From Mycobacterium sp. (lineage in GTDB: Bacteria; Actinomycetota; Actinomycetes; Mycobacteriales; Mycobacteriaceae): a stretch of DNA of 33,722 nucleotides. A program made the translations under genes and the position numbers. Below are positions 8,668 to 16,943 of the stretch, piece after piece. The stretch lies in assembly GCA_025966225.1 (NCBI GenBank), contig JAOPVI010000410.1, positions 1 through 33,722 of the forward strand. The letters are read 5' to 3'. Within the stretch, counting starts at the first letter, position 1, and each line of letters starts with the position of its first letter. The notes beneath the pieces were generated by a model. That model was given only the letters and a program-made list of their open reading frames with translations, was not told where the DNA came from and did not search any database.

Positions 8668-9114
8668 CTAAAGGCTGTCGGCCAATCGCTCGATCAACGG
8701 GGTGGTGGCCAGAATCCGCTGTAACTCGCTCCTCTTGAATCCTTCGAGGGCGGCGGCGAGCTGCTCCACGCGGACGTCGCGACGCTTGCCGACGGTCTGA
8801 AGGCCTGCGTCGGTGACGGACATGACGACCCGGCGTCCGTCCGTCGGATCGGCGCTGCGCGTGATGAGTCCGCGGGCCTCGAGTCCTGCGAGCGTGGCGC
8901 CCATCGACTGTGGGCTGATCTGCTCGATACGGGCCAGTTCGGCCGATGTCGCGGGGCCGCCGCGCTCCAGCCGGGCCAGTGCGGCGACCTCGGGGAAGGT
9001 CAGTTCGTCGGGGGAGCCCGACGCCCGCAGCCTGCGTCGCAGCAGCCCCATGCTGACGAACAGCGCACGGGCAGCGCGGTCGCGGTCGGGTTCCGCCGGT
9101 CCGGTGGAAGTCAT
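8668..9114 (-). CDS. MarR family transcriptional regulator
   Basis: A 148-residue winged-helix regulator. ATG 9114 (MTSTGPAEPDRDRA) is chosen because the ORF can extend to 9411 only by running through a palindrome-rich intergenic region and the start of the divergent hydrolase. The DNA-binding core is LARIEQISPQSMGATLAGLE, then ARGLITRSADPTDGRRVVMS, with the wing at the Asp-Gly-Arg-Arg turn. MarR proteins repress adjacent efflux genes and respond to phenolic or lipophilic ligands. The gene abuts the MFS exporter and so likely forms a self-regulated efflux unit. Confidence 0.88.
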   Translation of the reverse strand: MTSTGPAEPDRDRAARALFVSMGLLRRRLRASGSPDELTFPEVAALARLERGGPATSAELARIEQISPQSMGATLAGLEARGLITRSADPTDGRRVVMSVTDAGLQTVGKRRDVRVEQLAAALEGFKRSELQRILATTPLIERLADSL

Positions 9115-9126
9115 CAGCTTCAACTT

Positions 9127-9142
9127 ATCAGTTTCACCTGAT
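9127..9142. promoter_or_regulatory. short inverted repeat just upstream of marR-like gene
   Basis: ATCAG-N6-CTGAT lies 12 bp upstream of the MarR start. The five-base arms are modest, but the position is right for autoregulation. It could be chance. Confidence 0.3.
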
Positions 9143-9162
9143 GGATGACGCGGTGGGGGCGG

Positions 9163-9198
9163 ACCCCGCGAGGCGGGGTGATTACCCCGGGGGTAATC
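9163..9198. promoter_or_regulatory. two abutting perfect palindromes in the marR/hydrolase divergent region
   Basis: ACCCCGC-GAG-GCGGGGT (9163-9179) is followed without a gap by GATTACCCC-G-GGGGTAATC (9180-9198). They lie between the divergent MarR and alpha/beta hydrolase genes. The second has nine-base arms and looks like an operator. The first could be an operator or a hairpin. The protein that binds is not known. Confidence 0.5.
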
Positions 9199-9232
9199 GA
9201 ATTCACGCGGCGGAACCTCCAAACTGGTGTCC

Positions 9233-9988
9233 ATGACGGCCGACCCGACTTCCGCGAAACCCCCAATCCTGTTTCTGCACGGCGTGTTCGGAAGGCCGTC
9301 ACTGTTAGCACCGTGGACGCGCGTGCTCGAAGCGGCCGGATACGCGGTCCACACTCCCAAGATGCCTGGCCGCGAACCCACCGACGACGACGTACTCGCC
9401 CGCACCGGCATCGAGCAATGCTTCGCCGTTGCGCTGGAGGCCTACGACCGACTTGGGGAACCCGCCATCGTCATCGGTCACAGCATGGGCGGGCTGCTGA
9501 CGCAGAAGCTGGCAGCGGCCCGCACGCCGCGAGCAGCCGTCCTGCTGGCGTCGGTCCCACCGGGGGTGCTGTGGCCGCGGGTTCGCCCGTTGCCCCGTCT
9601 GCTTCGGCTGATGCCGAGAATCCTTGCAGGCAAGCCATTCCTACCCTCGGCCAGCACGATGCGCGAGGTCCCGCTGAGCACGCTGCCCGCCGCCGAGCAG
9701 CAGGAGCTGATCCCCCGGCTGGTGCGCGACTCCGGTCGCGTGTTCCGCGAGCTGTCCATGGGTGCCGGGTCGACCGAAGTGGACGCCGCGAAGGTGAGTT
9801 GCCCCGTGCTGTGCGTCAGTGCAGGATCGGATGAGAATGTCGCGCAATGGATTTCACGGGGCATCGCCAAACGCTACGGGGCCGAACATCAAGAACACCC
9901 CGGTGCGCCGCACTGGATCATCGCCGGGTCGCTCGTCGACGAGGTGGCGCCACCCGTACTCGACTGGCTGCGACGAGTGGTGGGCTAG
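9233..9988 (+). CDS. alpha/beta hydrolase
   Basis: A 251-residue alpha/beta-hydrolase-fold enzyme with oxyanion motif FLHGVFG, nucleophile elbow GHSMGG (Ser84), a late acid in SAGSDEN and a catalytic His in GAPHWII. The triad is complete, so it is probably an active esterase or lipase-like hydrolase; the substrate is not predictable. The middle segment (PRVRPLPRLLRLMPRILAGK) is a basic, hydrophobic cap that could contact lipid. ATG 9233 is preferred, with GTG 9227 six bases upstream as an alternative. No strong ribosome site is visible. It is divergent from the MarR/MFS pair. Confidence 0.85.
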   Translation: MTADPTSAKPPILFLHGVFGRPSLLAPWTRVLEAAGYAVHTPKMPGREPTDDDVLARTGIEQCFAVALEAYDRLGEPAIVIGHSMGGLLTQKLAAARTPRAAVLLASVPPGVLWPRVRPLPRLLRLMPRILAGKPFLPSASTMREVPLSTLPAAEQQELIPRLVRDSGRVFRELSMGAGSTEVDAAKVSCPVLCVSAGSDENVAQWISRGIAKRYGAEHQEHPGAPHWIIAGSLVDEVAPPVLDWLRRVVG

Positions 9989-10018
9989 CCTCCAACTACC
10001 GCCGGTAGGAGGACGAAC

Positions 10019-11092
10019 ATGGAGACCGCACGTCGCAGCCGCCACGGCGCGCTCACCCGCAGTGCCACCGGGCCAAGTGTGGTGGAAGCGTTCATCATCA
10101 TCGCCATCGCGACGATCCTGCTGACCCGGCTGTACCTGCAACTCAGCGGCTATCCGCAGCTCGGGGGCGGCAACCTGCACATCGCCCATGCCTTGTGGGG
10201 CGGCGCGCTGATGATGTTGGCCCTCATCATCGGTTGGCTGACAATGGGTTTCGGCATGAGGGTGCTTTGCGCGGTGATGGGCGGCATCGGGTTCGGGCTC
10301 TTCCTCGACGAGGTCGGCAAGTTCGTGACCAAGGACAACGACTACTTCTACGGTCCGTCCGCCGAGATCATGTACATCCTCGTGGTGCTCATCCTGGTCG
10401 GTTCACGCATCGTGCGTGACTTCCGTCCGCTGAGCGCAGGGGAGTGCCTGGCCTCGGCCGCCGCGATCGCCGCGGACGGCGTGGCCCGCGGACTCGCGAC
10501 CCGGCGCCGCGAACTCGGGTTGAGCCTCGTCGAACGCGCCAGCGCGGCAGGTGCCGACCGCGACGACGCGCGGTGCGTGCGCGACCTGCTGATGTCGGCC
10601 GACCCGGCGTCGGACCGGCTGCACGGGCTCCAGCGCCGCGCGATCGCATTGATCCCGGACTTCTTCAAGAGCCCGCGGTGGGTGCCGGTCGTGGGGTGGC
10701 TGCTGGTGGCAGGCGCGTTCCTCGGGGCGGCGCTGGGTGCGCTCGGCGTGGCGCTTGGGGGCTACTTCTATGAGGACGACCGCTTGACGGTCACCATCGA
10801 CGGGCTCAACGTGCCGTCGGTGATCCTGCTCGTCAGCGCGGTCCTCACGCTCGGCATCGGCCTGCCCGCGATGGTCGCGACGCGCCGCACCACCGCGACG
10901 TGGCCGCTGCGCTGGCTTCGCAACGCGGCCATGCTGTTCACGGCGCTCAACGCACTCGTCGACTTCGCGACAGAAGGCTTCGGAGCCTTGATCAACCTGT
11001 CGATCGGGTTGTTTGCGCTGGCCATCCTCGGTTATCACATCGACGTCGCCGAGCGGGCCGTCGTCAGACCGCCCTCACGTACCGCTTGCTGA
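10019..11092 (+). CDS. uncharacterised multi-pass membrane protein
   Basis: A 357-residue integral membrane protein. Four membrane segments (about 22-42, 58-78, 81-100, 116-133) are followed by a soluble, Arg/Ala-rich helical stretch (about 135-220) and three or four more segments up to about residue 345. Conserved-looking polar residues sit in the first half: HIAHALWGG and then LFLDEVGKFVTKDNDYF, with charged residues at a membrane edge. I recognise this pattern only from unnamed actinobacterial proteins. ATG 10019 has TAGGAGG about 7 nt upstream. Its 3' end overlaps the convergent DUF1990 gene by 29 bp. Function unknown. Confidence 0.8.
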   Translation: METARRSRHGALTRSATGPSVVEAFIIIAIATILLTRLYLQLSGYPQLGGGNLHIAHALWGGALMMLALIIGWLTMGFGMRVLCAVMGGIGFGLFLDEVGKFVTKDNDYFYGPSAEIMYILVVLILVGSRIVRDFRPLSAGECLASAAAIAADGVARGLATRRRELGLSLVERASAAGADRDDARCVRDLLMSADPASDRLHGLQRRAIALIPDFFKSPRWVPVVGWLLVAGAFLGAALGALGVALGGYFYEDDRLTVTIDGLNVPSVILLVSAVLTLGIGLPAMVATRRTTATWPLRWLRNAAMLFTALNALVDFATEGFGALINLSIGLFALAILGYHIDVAERAVVRPPSRTAC

Positions 11093-11561
11093 CGGTGCGT
11101 TGCACGAGGGCGGTGAACGGGCCCGCGAGCCGGCTCCACCACGTGCCGTGGCGCGAGAACGCGGTCACCTCCGCCGTCACGGCATCGCTCGTCGGGTCGT
11201 AGCGGACGGCGAACAGTTCCTCCCCCGTTTCGGCATGGCCGGGGAGCGTGCCGTAGGCGAATCCGCGGTGGCTCGGTTCGTCGAGGACGTAGACGACGCG
11301 ACACGGCGCGCGCACCGGGCCGAGCCGAACGATGACCTCCGAGCCGACTTCGGCGACCTCCGTCGTCGCGTCGACGCGCACCCCGGCCCCCCTCAACATG
11401 CCCCAATGCATCACGGCATCCGCAGCCTCGTCGAACCGCTGGCGACCGTGGCCGATCACCGCCGATTCGTGGACGTGGTGGTAGTCCTGCGGCAGCACGC
11501 CCTTCGTGGCGCCAACTTCGGTGTAGGTCAAAGAGAGTGCGGCGAGGTCTCTTAGCTTCAT
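11064..11561 (-). CDS. DUF1990 family protein
   Basis: A 165-residue protein matching the DUF1990 pattern: N-terminal LTYTEVGATKG, then GHGRQRFDEAADAVMHWGML, a central EVIVRLGPVRAPCRVVYVLD and a C-terminal YGTLPGHAETGEELFAVRYD followed by VTAFSRHGTWWSRLAGP. The family is widespread in actinobacteria and has no established reaction; the beta-rich pattern suggests a small ligand-binding fold. It is transcribed away from the aldo/keto reductase, with 37 bp between the starts, and converges on the membrane protein gene with a 29-bp overlap. Confidence 0.8.
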   Translation of the reverse strand: MKLRDLAALSLTYTEVGATKGVLPQDYHHVHESAVIGHGRQRFDEAADAVMHWGMLRGAGVRVDATTEVAEVGSEVIVRLGPVRAPCRVVYVLDEPSHRGFAYGTLPGHAETGEELFAVRYDPTSDAVTAEVTAFSRHGTWWSRLAGPFTALVQRTVSKRYVRAV

Positions 11562-11585
11562 CTGCCCACCTTCGCATCATCGGAG

Positions 11586-11591
11586 TACGTT
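11586..11591 (+). promoter_or_regulatory. candidate -10 element for a leaderless aldo/keto reductase mRNA
   Basis: TACGTT fits the mycobacterial TANNNT -10 element and ends 7 nt before the GTG start at 11599. This is the spacing expected if transcription begins at the start codon itself. No Shine-Dalgarno is present. Inferred from spacing only. Confidence 0.4.
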
Positions 11592-11598
11592 CGACGAG

Positions 11599-12471
11599 GT
11601 GACCACACCATCCATTGCACACGAATCGGGCACCTTCGCCATCGGCGGCGACCTCACCGTAAACCGGTTGGGCTACGGCGCCATGCGCCTCACCGGCAAG
11701 GGCGTCTGGGGTCCGCCCGCCGACCACGACGAGTGCATCCGCGTGCTTCGCCGCGCGGTTGAGCTGGGCGTCAACTTCATCGACACCGCCGACTCCTACG
11801 GGCCCTTCGTGTCCGAGGAGCTGATCCGCGAGGCGCTTCATCCGTACGCCGACGAACTCGTCATCGCCACCAAGGCCGGCCTGGTCCGCACCGGGCCGGA
11901 CGAGTGGCCGGTGCTTGGCTTCCCGCCGTATCTCCGTCAGGAGTGCGAAATGAGTCTGCGCAGGCTCGGAGTCGATCGCATCGACCTGTTCCAGCTGCAT
12001 CGCATCGACGACAAGTTCCCGCTCGAGGACCAGCTCGGCGAACTCGTCGCACTGCAGCAGGAGGGCAAGATCCGCCACCTCGGACTGTCCGAGGTCAGCG
12101 TGGAGCAGCTGGCTTCGGCGCAGAAGGTGGCGACCATCGTGTCGGTGCAGAACATGTACAACCTGACCGTGCGCACCTCCGAGACGCTGCTCGACAAGGT
12201 CACCGAGGAAGGCATCGCGTTCATTCCATGGTTCCCGCTGGCTGGTGGACCGTTGTCGGCGTCCGATGGGCCGCTCCAGCGCATCGCCGCCGACCATGAC
12301 GCCACCCCGTCGCAGCTGGCGCTTGCGTGGCTGCTGAAGCGTTCTCCGGTCGTCCTGCCGATCCCTGGCACGTCGAGCGTCGCCCATCTCGAGGAGAACG
12401 TCGCCGCGGCGGCCATCACGTTGTCAGACGAGGAGTTCGAGACGTTGAGCAAAGCCGGTGCAACCGGCTGA
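11599..12471 (+). CDS. aldo/keto reductase
   Basis: A 290-residue (alpha/beta)8-barrel NADPH-dependent oxidoreductase. The catalytic tetrad is visible: Asp62 and Tyr67 in FIDTADSYGP, Lys92 in VIATKAGL and His134 in LFQLHRID. The C-terminal cofactor segment is PVVLPIPGTSSVAHLEEN. The family reduces aldehydes and ketones; this member looks like the bacterial YajO/AKR general type and its substrate is unknown. GTG 11599 is preceded by a -10-like TACGTT at leaderless spacing. The thioesterase gene follows closely. Confidence 0.9.
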   Translation: MTTPSIAHESGTFAIGGDLTVNRLGYGAMRLTGKGVWGPPADHDECIRVLRRAVELGVNFIDTADSYGPFVSEELIREALHPYADELVIATKAGLVRTGPDEWPVLGFPPYLRQECEMSLRRLGVDRIDLFQLHRIDDKFPLEDQLGELVALQQEGKIRHLGLSEVSVEQLASAQKVATIVSVQNMYNLTVRTSETLLDKVTEEGIAFIPWFPLAGGPLSASDGPLQRIAADHDATPSQLALAWLLKRSPVVLPIPGTSSVAHLEENVAAAAITLSDEEFETLSKAGATG

Positions 12472-12483
12472 CGCTCCAGGCCA

Positions 12484-12489
12484 TACGGT
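12484..12489 (+). promoter_or_regulatory. candidate -10 element for a leaderless thioesterase mRNA
   Basis: TACGGT (TANNNT) ends 7 nt before GTG 12497, the same geometry as at 11586-11591. It supports GTG 12497 over the longer start at 12458, which would overlap the reductase gene. Inferred from spacing only. Confidence 0.35.
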
Positions 12490-12496
12490 GTTTGGC

Positions 12497-13147
12497 GTGG
12501 CAACTGAGCATCAGGACGAGAATCCCCCGGGCGCGTCGCTCGCCCCAGACGGCGGTGGGTTCAACCCGCCGACACCGACCAGACGGGGTGGGCCCGACTA
12601 TGGACGGTTCGTCGAGGCCGTCCGCACATTGCAGGACTACACCCGGGGGGCCGACGCCCCCGACGACGTCGTCACCGAGGTCGCCGAGCTGATCGAGCGC
12701 GCCAACCGCATGCTCGCGCCGTACGAGACCGACGAATGGCACTCACCGTCGGGTCGGCGGTTCGATTTGCCCAATCGCGGCAGCATCCTATCGATTCCGG
12801 CAGACCTGACCGTCACGGAGGACGGCCGCATCCGCGGCGCCGCGCTGTTTCGCCGATTTCATCTCGGACGGAACGGTGCCGTGCACGGCGGCTCGCTGGC
12901 CCACCTCTTCGACTCGTTGCTTGGCTTCACCGCGTTCAAGCTCAGCGGGAGTCAGAAGCAGCGCACCGCGTACCTCCACGTCAACTACCGGAAGATCGCG
13001 CCCATCGACAAGGAGTTGCAAGTAGATGCGGGCATCGACCGCATCGAGGGTCGCAAGATCTTCGTCGAGGGCCGGTTGCTCGACGGCGAGCACGTGCTGT
13101 GCGAAGCCGAGGCCCTCTTCGTGATGCTGAAGCCTGGACAACGGTGA
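12497..13147 (+). CDS. PaaI-type hotdog-fold acyl-CoA thioesterase
   Basis: A 216-residue protein with a disordered Pro/Gly-rich N-terminus (about 1-40) and a single hotdog domain in the C-terminal half. The domain motif is HLGRNGAVHGGSLAHLFDSL, where the HGG loop and the following Asp are the usual thioesterase elements, followed by TAYLHVNYRKIAPIDKELQV and an EGRKIFVEGRLLDGEHVLCE strand pair. It should hydrolyse an acyl-CoA thioester; the acyl group is unknown. Its stop overlaps the GTG start of the PGPGW protein (GTGA). Confidence 0.82.
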   Translation: MATEHQDENPPGASLAPDGGGFNPPTPTRRGGPDYGRFVEAVRTLQDYTRGADAPDDVVTEVAELIERANRMLAPYETDEWHSPSGRRFDLPNRGSILSIPADLTVTEDGRIRGAALFRRFHLGRNGAVHGGSLAHLFDSLLGFTAFKLSGSQKQRTAYLHVNYRKIAPIDKELQVDAGIDRIEGRKIFVEGRLLDGEHVLCEAEALFVMLKPGQR

Positions 13148-13557
13148 GCGAGCGCAAACGGGCCTGGGCGCGCTGGCGCGACCGACTCCGGGACCGGCGA
13201 GGCGTCGATCTCGCCTACCGCATCGTCGTCGGGGTGGTGGGGCTGGCGGTGCTCACCGCAGGTATCGTCGCGATCCCGTACCCAGGGCCTGGATGGGCGA
13301 TCGTGTTCATTGGCCTGGCGATCCTGGCCACCGAGTTCGACTGGGCCCGACGCCTGCTGAAGTACACCCGTGGCCGCTACGACCAGATGATGGACTGGTT
13401 CAAGGCCCAGGGGTTGTGGGTCCAGGCGCTCGGGATCGTGCTCACCGCGGCCGTCGTGGTGAGCACGCTGTGGTTGCTGGGTGCGCTGTCTTGGGCCGCG
13501 GGTCTCATCGGCTTCGAGCAATCCTGGCTCAAGAGCCCCGTCGGCATAGGGTCCTAG
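13144..13557 (+). CDS. PGPGW-motif membrane protein (TIGR02611-like)
   Basis: A 137-residue protein with a basic N-terminus (ERKRAWARWRDRLRDRRG) and two regions of membrane segments: about 25-60, containing IPYPGPGWAIVFIGLAILA, and about 100-125. The PGPGW motif defines a small actinobacterial/proteobacterial membrane family without known function. GTG 13144 overlaps the thioesterase stop (GTGA), so the two are cotranscribed. It lies 64 bp upstream of thrS, and may share its transcript. Confidence 0.82.
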   Translation: MSERKRAWARWRDRLRDRRGVDLAYRIVVGVVGLAVLTAGIVAIPYPGPGWAIVFIGLAILATEFDWARRLLKYTRGRYDQMMDWFKAQGLWVQALGIVLTAAVVVSTLWLLGALSWAAGLIGFEQSWLKSPVGIGS

Positions 13558-13570
13558 CCGCCCTCACAGA

Positions 13571-13576
13571 TAGCAT
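13571..13576 (+). promoter_or_regulatory. candidate -10 element upstream of thrS
   Basis: TAGCAT fits TANNNT and would give a leader of roughly 38 nt before ATG 13622, with AGGAG at 13609-13613. No convincing -35 and no T-box-like leader is visible. Confidence 0.3.
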
Positions 13577-13621
13577 GGTCGCGTCCCGAACCGCCTTGCC
13601 CCTACCCCAGGAGACCGACTG

Positions 13622-15694
13622 ATGAGCGTCGTCGCCAGCCCTGCCCCAGCAGCCCTGATCCGGGTCGCTGCCGGGACCACCGCTGGCGCTGCCGTGCGCG
13701 ACGCCGGGTTGCCTAGTCGCGGCGCCTCCGACGCGGTCGTCGTCGTGCGGGATGCCGAAGGCAGGTTGCGTGACCTGTCGTGGGTGCCCGAGGCCGACGT
13801 CGAGGTCACGCCCGTGGCCGCCGACACCGAAGACGGGCGCAGCGTCATCCGGCACTCGGCGGCGCACGTCTTGGCCCAGGCGGTGCAGGGTCTGTTCCCG
13901 GAGGCCAAGCTCGGCATCGGTCCACCGATCACCGACGGCTTCTACTACGACTTCGACGTGCTGCGCGCGTTCACCCCGGAAGACCTCGCCGCGCTGGAGA
14001 AGCGCATGCAGAAGATCGTCAAGGACGGCCAGCTGTTCGATCGGCGGGTATACGAATCGAAGGACCAGGCGCGCGAAGATCTCGCCGACGAGCCCTTCAA
14101 GCTGGAGCTCATCGACGACAAGTCCGGCAACCCCGACGTGATGGAGGTCGGTGGTGACGAGCTGACGGCCTACGACAATCTCAATCCCCGTACCCGCGAA
14201 CGGGTTTGGGGCGATTTGTGCCGTGGTCCGCACATTCCGACCACCAAGTACATTCCCGCCTTCAAGCTGACCCGCAGTTCGGCCGCGTACTGGCGCGGAA
14301 ACCAGGACAACGCCAGTCTGCAGCGCATCTACGGCACGGCGTGGGAGTCGCAGGAGGCGCTCGAGAAACACCTGGACCTCCTCGAGGAGGCGCAGCGCCG
14401 GGACCATCGCAAGCTCGGCACCGAACTGGACCTGTTCAGCTTCCCCGATGAACTGGGTTCCGGGTTGCCCGTCTTCCACCCGAAGGGTGGCGTCATCCGC
14501 AAGGAGTTGGAGGATTACTCGCGGCGCAAACACCTAGAGGCGGGCTACGAGTTCGTCAACACTCCGCACATCACCAAGGAACAGCTGTACATCACCTCCG
14601 GTCACCTGGAGTGGTACGCCGACGGCATGTTCCCGCCGATGCACATCGACGCGGAGTACAACCAGGACGGCACCGTGCGCAAGCCGGGCCAGGACTATTA
14701 CCTCAAGCCGATGAACTGCCCGATGCACCACTTGATCTACCGGGCGCGGGGCCGCTCGTACCGCGAACTTCCGTTGCGGCTCTTCGAGTTCGGGTCGGTG
14801 TACCGGTACGAGAAGTCCGGTGTCGTGCACGGCCTGACCCGGGTGCGTGGGATGACCCAGGACGACGCGCACATCTACGTCACGCGTGAACAGATGCGCG
14901 ATGAGTTGACCTCCCTGTTGCAGTTCGTGCTCGACCTGCTGTCCGACTACGGCCTCGACGACTACTACCTCGAGTTGTCGACCAAGGACCCCGACAAGTA
15001 CGTCGGCTCCGACGAGGTCTGGGAGGAGGCCACCGACACGTTGCGTGAGGTGGCCGAGGCATCGGGTCTGGACCTGGTGCCCGACCCTGGCGGCGCGGCG
15101 TTCTACGGCCCGAAGATCTCCGTCCAGGTCAAGGATGCGCTGGGCCGGAGCTGGCAGATGTCGACGATCCAGCTGGACTTCAACATGCCGGACCGATTCG
15201 AGCTGGAGTACACCGCAGCGGACGGCAGCCGTCAGCGCCCCGTACTGATCCACCGGGCGCTGTTCGGCTCGATCGAGCGGTTCTTCGGTGTGCTCACCGA
15301 GCACTACGCGGGGGCGTTCCCGGCCTGGCTCGCGCCGGTGCAGGTGGTCGGCATCCCCGTCGCTGAGACGCACGTTGCCTACCTGGAAGACGTTGCCGCA
15401 CAGTTGAAGGCGCGCGGGATTCGAGTCGAGGTCGATGCAAGTGACGACCGGATGGCCAAGAAGATCGTCAACCAGACCAACCAGAAAGTGCCTTTCATGT
15501 TGCTCGCGGGTGACCGCGACGTCGAGGCCGGAGCCGTCAGCTTCCGATTCGGCGACCGCACCCAAATCAACGGCGTGTCGCGCGACAACGCGGTCGAGGC
15601 CATCGTGGACTGGGTTGGCCGTCGGGAAAATGCCGGTCCCACAGCGGAACTCGTCGAGGTAGGAGCGGGCGATCAGCGCTCGCGCGAAGAGTAG
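13622..15694 (+). CDS. thrS: threonyl-tRNA synthetase
   Basis: A 690-residue class II aminoacyl-tRNA synthetase that charges tRNA-Thr in the cytoplasm. Domains in order: TGS-like N-terminus (1 to about 70), editing/SAD domain starting at [12 protein letters not shown] (His at about 78-82), catalytic core, and C-terminal anticodon-binding domain ([20 protein letters not shown] onward). The zinc ligands are recognisable as the Cys of MNCPMHH, the His of [10 protein letters not shown] and the His of LIHRALFGS. Motif 2 is [10 protein letters not shown] and motif 3 is [11 protein letters not shown] 13622 has AGGAG 8 nt upstream. It is followed after 11 bp by the Ap4A phosphorylase gene, a suggestive pairing because aminoacyl-tRNA synthetases make Ap4A as a side product. 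Confidence 0.98.
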   Translation: MSVVASPAPAALIRVAAGTTAGAAVRDAGLPSRGASDAVVVVRDAEGRLRDLSWVPEADVEVTPVAADTEDGRSVIRHSAAHVLAQAVQGLFPEAKLGIGPPITDGFYYDFDVLRAFTPEDLAALEKRMQKIVKDGQLFDRRVYESKDQAREDLADEPFKLELIDDKSGNPDVMEVGGDELTAYDNLNPRTRERVWGDLCRGPHIPTTKYIPAFKLTRSSAAYWRGNQDNASLQRIYGTAWESQEALEKHLDLLEEAQRRDHRKLGTELDLFSFPDELGSGLPVFHPKGGVIRKELEDYSRRKHLEAGYEFVNTPHITKEQLYITSGHLEWYADGMFPPMHIDAEYNQDGTVRKPGQDYYLKPMNCPMHHLIYRARGRSYRELPLRLFEFGSVYRYEKSGVVHGLTRVRGMTQDDAHIYVTREQMRDELTSLLQFVLDLLSDYGLDDYYLELSTKDPDKYVGSDEVWEEATDTLREVAEASGLDLVPDPGGAAFYGPKISVQVKDALGRSWQMSTIQLDFNMPDRFELEYTAADGSRQRPVLIHRALFGSIERFFGVLTEHYAGAFPAWLAPVQVVGIPVAETHVAYLEDVAAQLKARGIRVEVDASDDRMAKKIVNQTNQKVPFMLLAGDRDVEAGAVSFRFGDRTQINGVSRDNAVEAIVDWVGRRENAGPTAELVEVGAGDQRSREE

Positions 15695-15705
15695 ATCGTG
15701 ATGCC

Positions 15706-16266
15706 GTGACCGAGCAGGACGATCAGACGATCATCGATCATGGGGCCGGCGACGCCGACCACCTCCAACGCTTGTGGACGCCGCATCGGATGACCTACAT
15801 CGCCGGGGCCATCAAGGGTGGTGCGGGTTCCGCTGGTTCGTCGCAACCGTTCACCGACATCCCCAACATGTCCGACGAGGACGGCCTGGTCGTCGCCCGC
15901 GGCGAACTGGTCTATGCGGTGCTGAACCTCTACCCGTACAACCCTGGGCATCTGATGGTGGTGCCGTACCGCAGGGTCGCCGAACTGGAAGACCTGACGG
16001 ACGCCGAGAGTGCAGAGTTGATGGCGTTCACACAGAAGGCGATTCGCGTGATGAAGGGCGTGTCCCGGCCACACGGCTTCAACGTCGGGTTGAACCTCGG
16101 AACCTCGGCGGGCGGATCACTCGCGGAGCATCTGCACATGCACGTGGTCCCGCGCTGGGGCGGTGACGCCAACTTCATCACGATCATCGGTGGGTCAAAG
16201 ATCATCCCGCAGCTGCTGCGCGACACCCGCGAGTTGCTCGCCACGGAATGGACGAAGACGACATGA
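15706..16266 (+). CDS. HIT-family Ap4A phosphorylase (Rv2613c orthologue)
   Basis: A 186-residue histidine-triad protein. The HIT motif is EHLHMHVVPRW, preceded by LNLGTSAGGSLA. The long segment from LVVARGELVYAVLNLYPYNP through GHLMVVPYRRV to the C-terminal FITIIGGSKIIPQLLRDTRE matches my memory of M. tuberculosis Rv2613c almost residue for residue. Rv2613c is a diadenosine tetraphosphate phosphorylase that splits Ap4A with phosphate into ATP and ADP. GTG 15706 lies 11 bp after thrS. The stop overlaps the pgsA1 ATG (ATGA). Confidence 0.93.
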   Translation: MTEQDDQTIIDHGAGDADHLQRLWTPHRMTYIAGAIKGGAGSAGSSQPFTDIPNMSDEDGLVVARGELVYAVLNLYPYNPGHLMVVPYRRVAELEDLTDAESAELMAFTQKAIRVMKGVSRPHGFNVGLNLGTSAGGSLAEHLHMHVVPRWGGDANFITIIGGSKIIPQLLRDTRELLATEWTKTT

Positions 16267-16943
16267 GCGATGTCTATCTGTTGACCCGGGCGGCGTACGC
16301 GAAGTTGAGTCGGCCGGTCGCCAAGGCGGCGCTGCGTCTGGGGCTCACTCCGGACAGCGTGACGATCCTCGGTACCGCAGGCACCGTGATCGCGGCGCTG
16401 ACACTGTTCCCCATCGGTCAACTGTGGTGGGGCGCGTTCACCGTCTTCGTCTTCGTGCTTGCCGACATGCTTGACGGCGCCATGGCGCGCGAGCGCGGCT
16501 TCAGCACCCCGTTCGGCGGGGTGCTGGACGCCACCTGCGACCGGATCAGCGACGGCGCGGTGTTCTGCGGACTGCTGTGGTGGGCGGCCTTCGGCATGCA
16601 CAGCACTGCGCTCGTGGTGGCGACGATGATCTGCCTGGTGACGTCCCAGGTGATCTCCTACATCAAGGCCAGGGCAGAGGCGAATGGGCTCAAGGGTGAT
16701 GGCGGAATCATCGAACGCCCCGAACGGCTCGTCATCGTGCTGGCAGGTGCAGGCCTCTCCGGCGTGGGGTTCCTGCACGTGCCGTGGCTGGTGCATGTCG
16801 CGATGTGGCTGCTCGCGGTCGCCAGCATCGTGACCCTGGGCCAGCGGCTGCATGCGGTTCGGACCTCACCCGGTGCCATGGATCAGTCGGCGACGGACGC
16901 CAAACCCCCGAGCGACGCGTCCGAGGAGTCGAGCGAGCAGTGA
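16263..16943 (+). CDS. pgsA1: phosphatidylinositol phosphate synthase
   Basis: A 226-residue CDP-alcohol phosphatidyltransferase of the inner membrane. The signature DG-x2-AR-x8-G-x3-D-x3-D is complete in DGAMARERGFSTPFGGVLDA followed by TCDRISDG. In mycobacteria it joins CDP-diacylglycerol and inositol 1-phosphate to give phosphatidylinositol phosphate, the entry to PIM, lipomannan and lipoarabinomannan synthesis. Several hydrophobic helices follow the motif. The start is taken at ATG 16263 (MSDVYLLTRAAYAKLS), which overlaps the previous stop as ATGA, rather than the in-frame ATG at 16248. The stop overlaps patA as GTGA. Confidence 0.96.
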   Translation: MSDVYLLTRAAYAKLSRPVAKAALRLGLTPDSVTILGTAGTVIAALTLFPIGQLWWGAFTVFVFVLADMLDGAMARERGFSTPFGGVLDATCDRISDGAVFCGLLWWAAFGMHSTALVVATMICLVTSQVISYIKARAEANGLKGDGGIIERPERLVIVLAGAGLSGVGFLHVPWLVHVAMWLLAVASIVTLGQRLHAVRTSPGAMDQSATDAKPPSDASEESSEQ

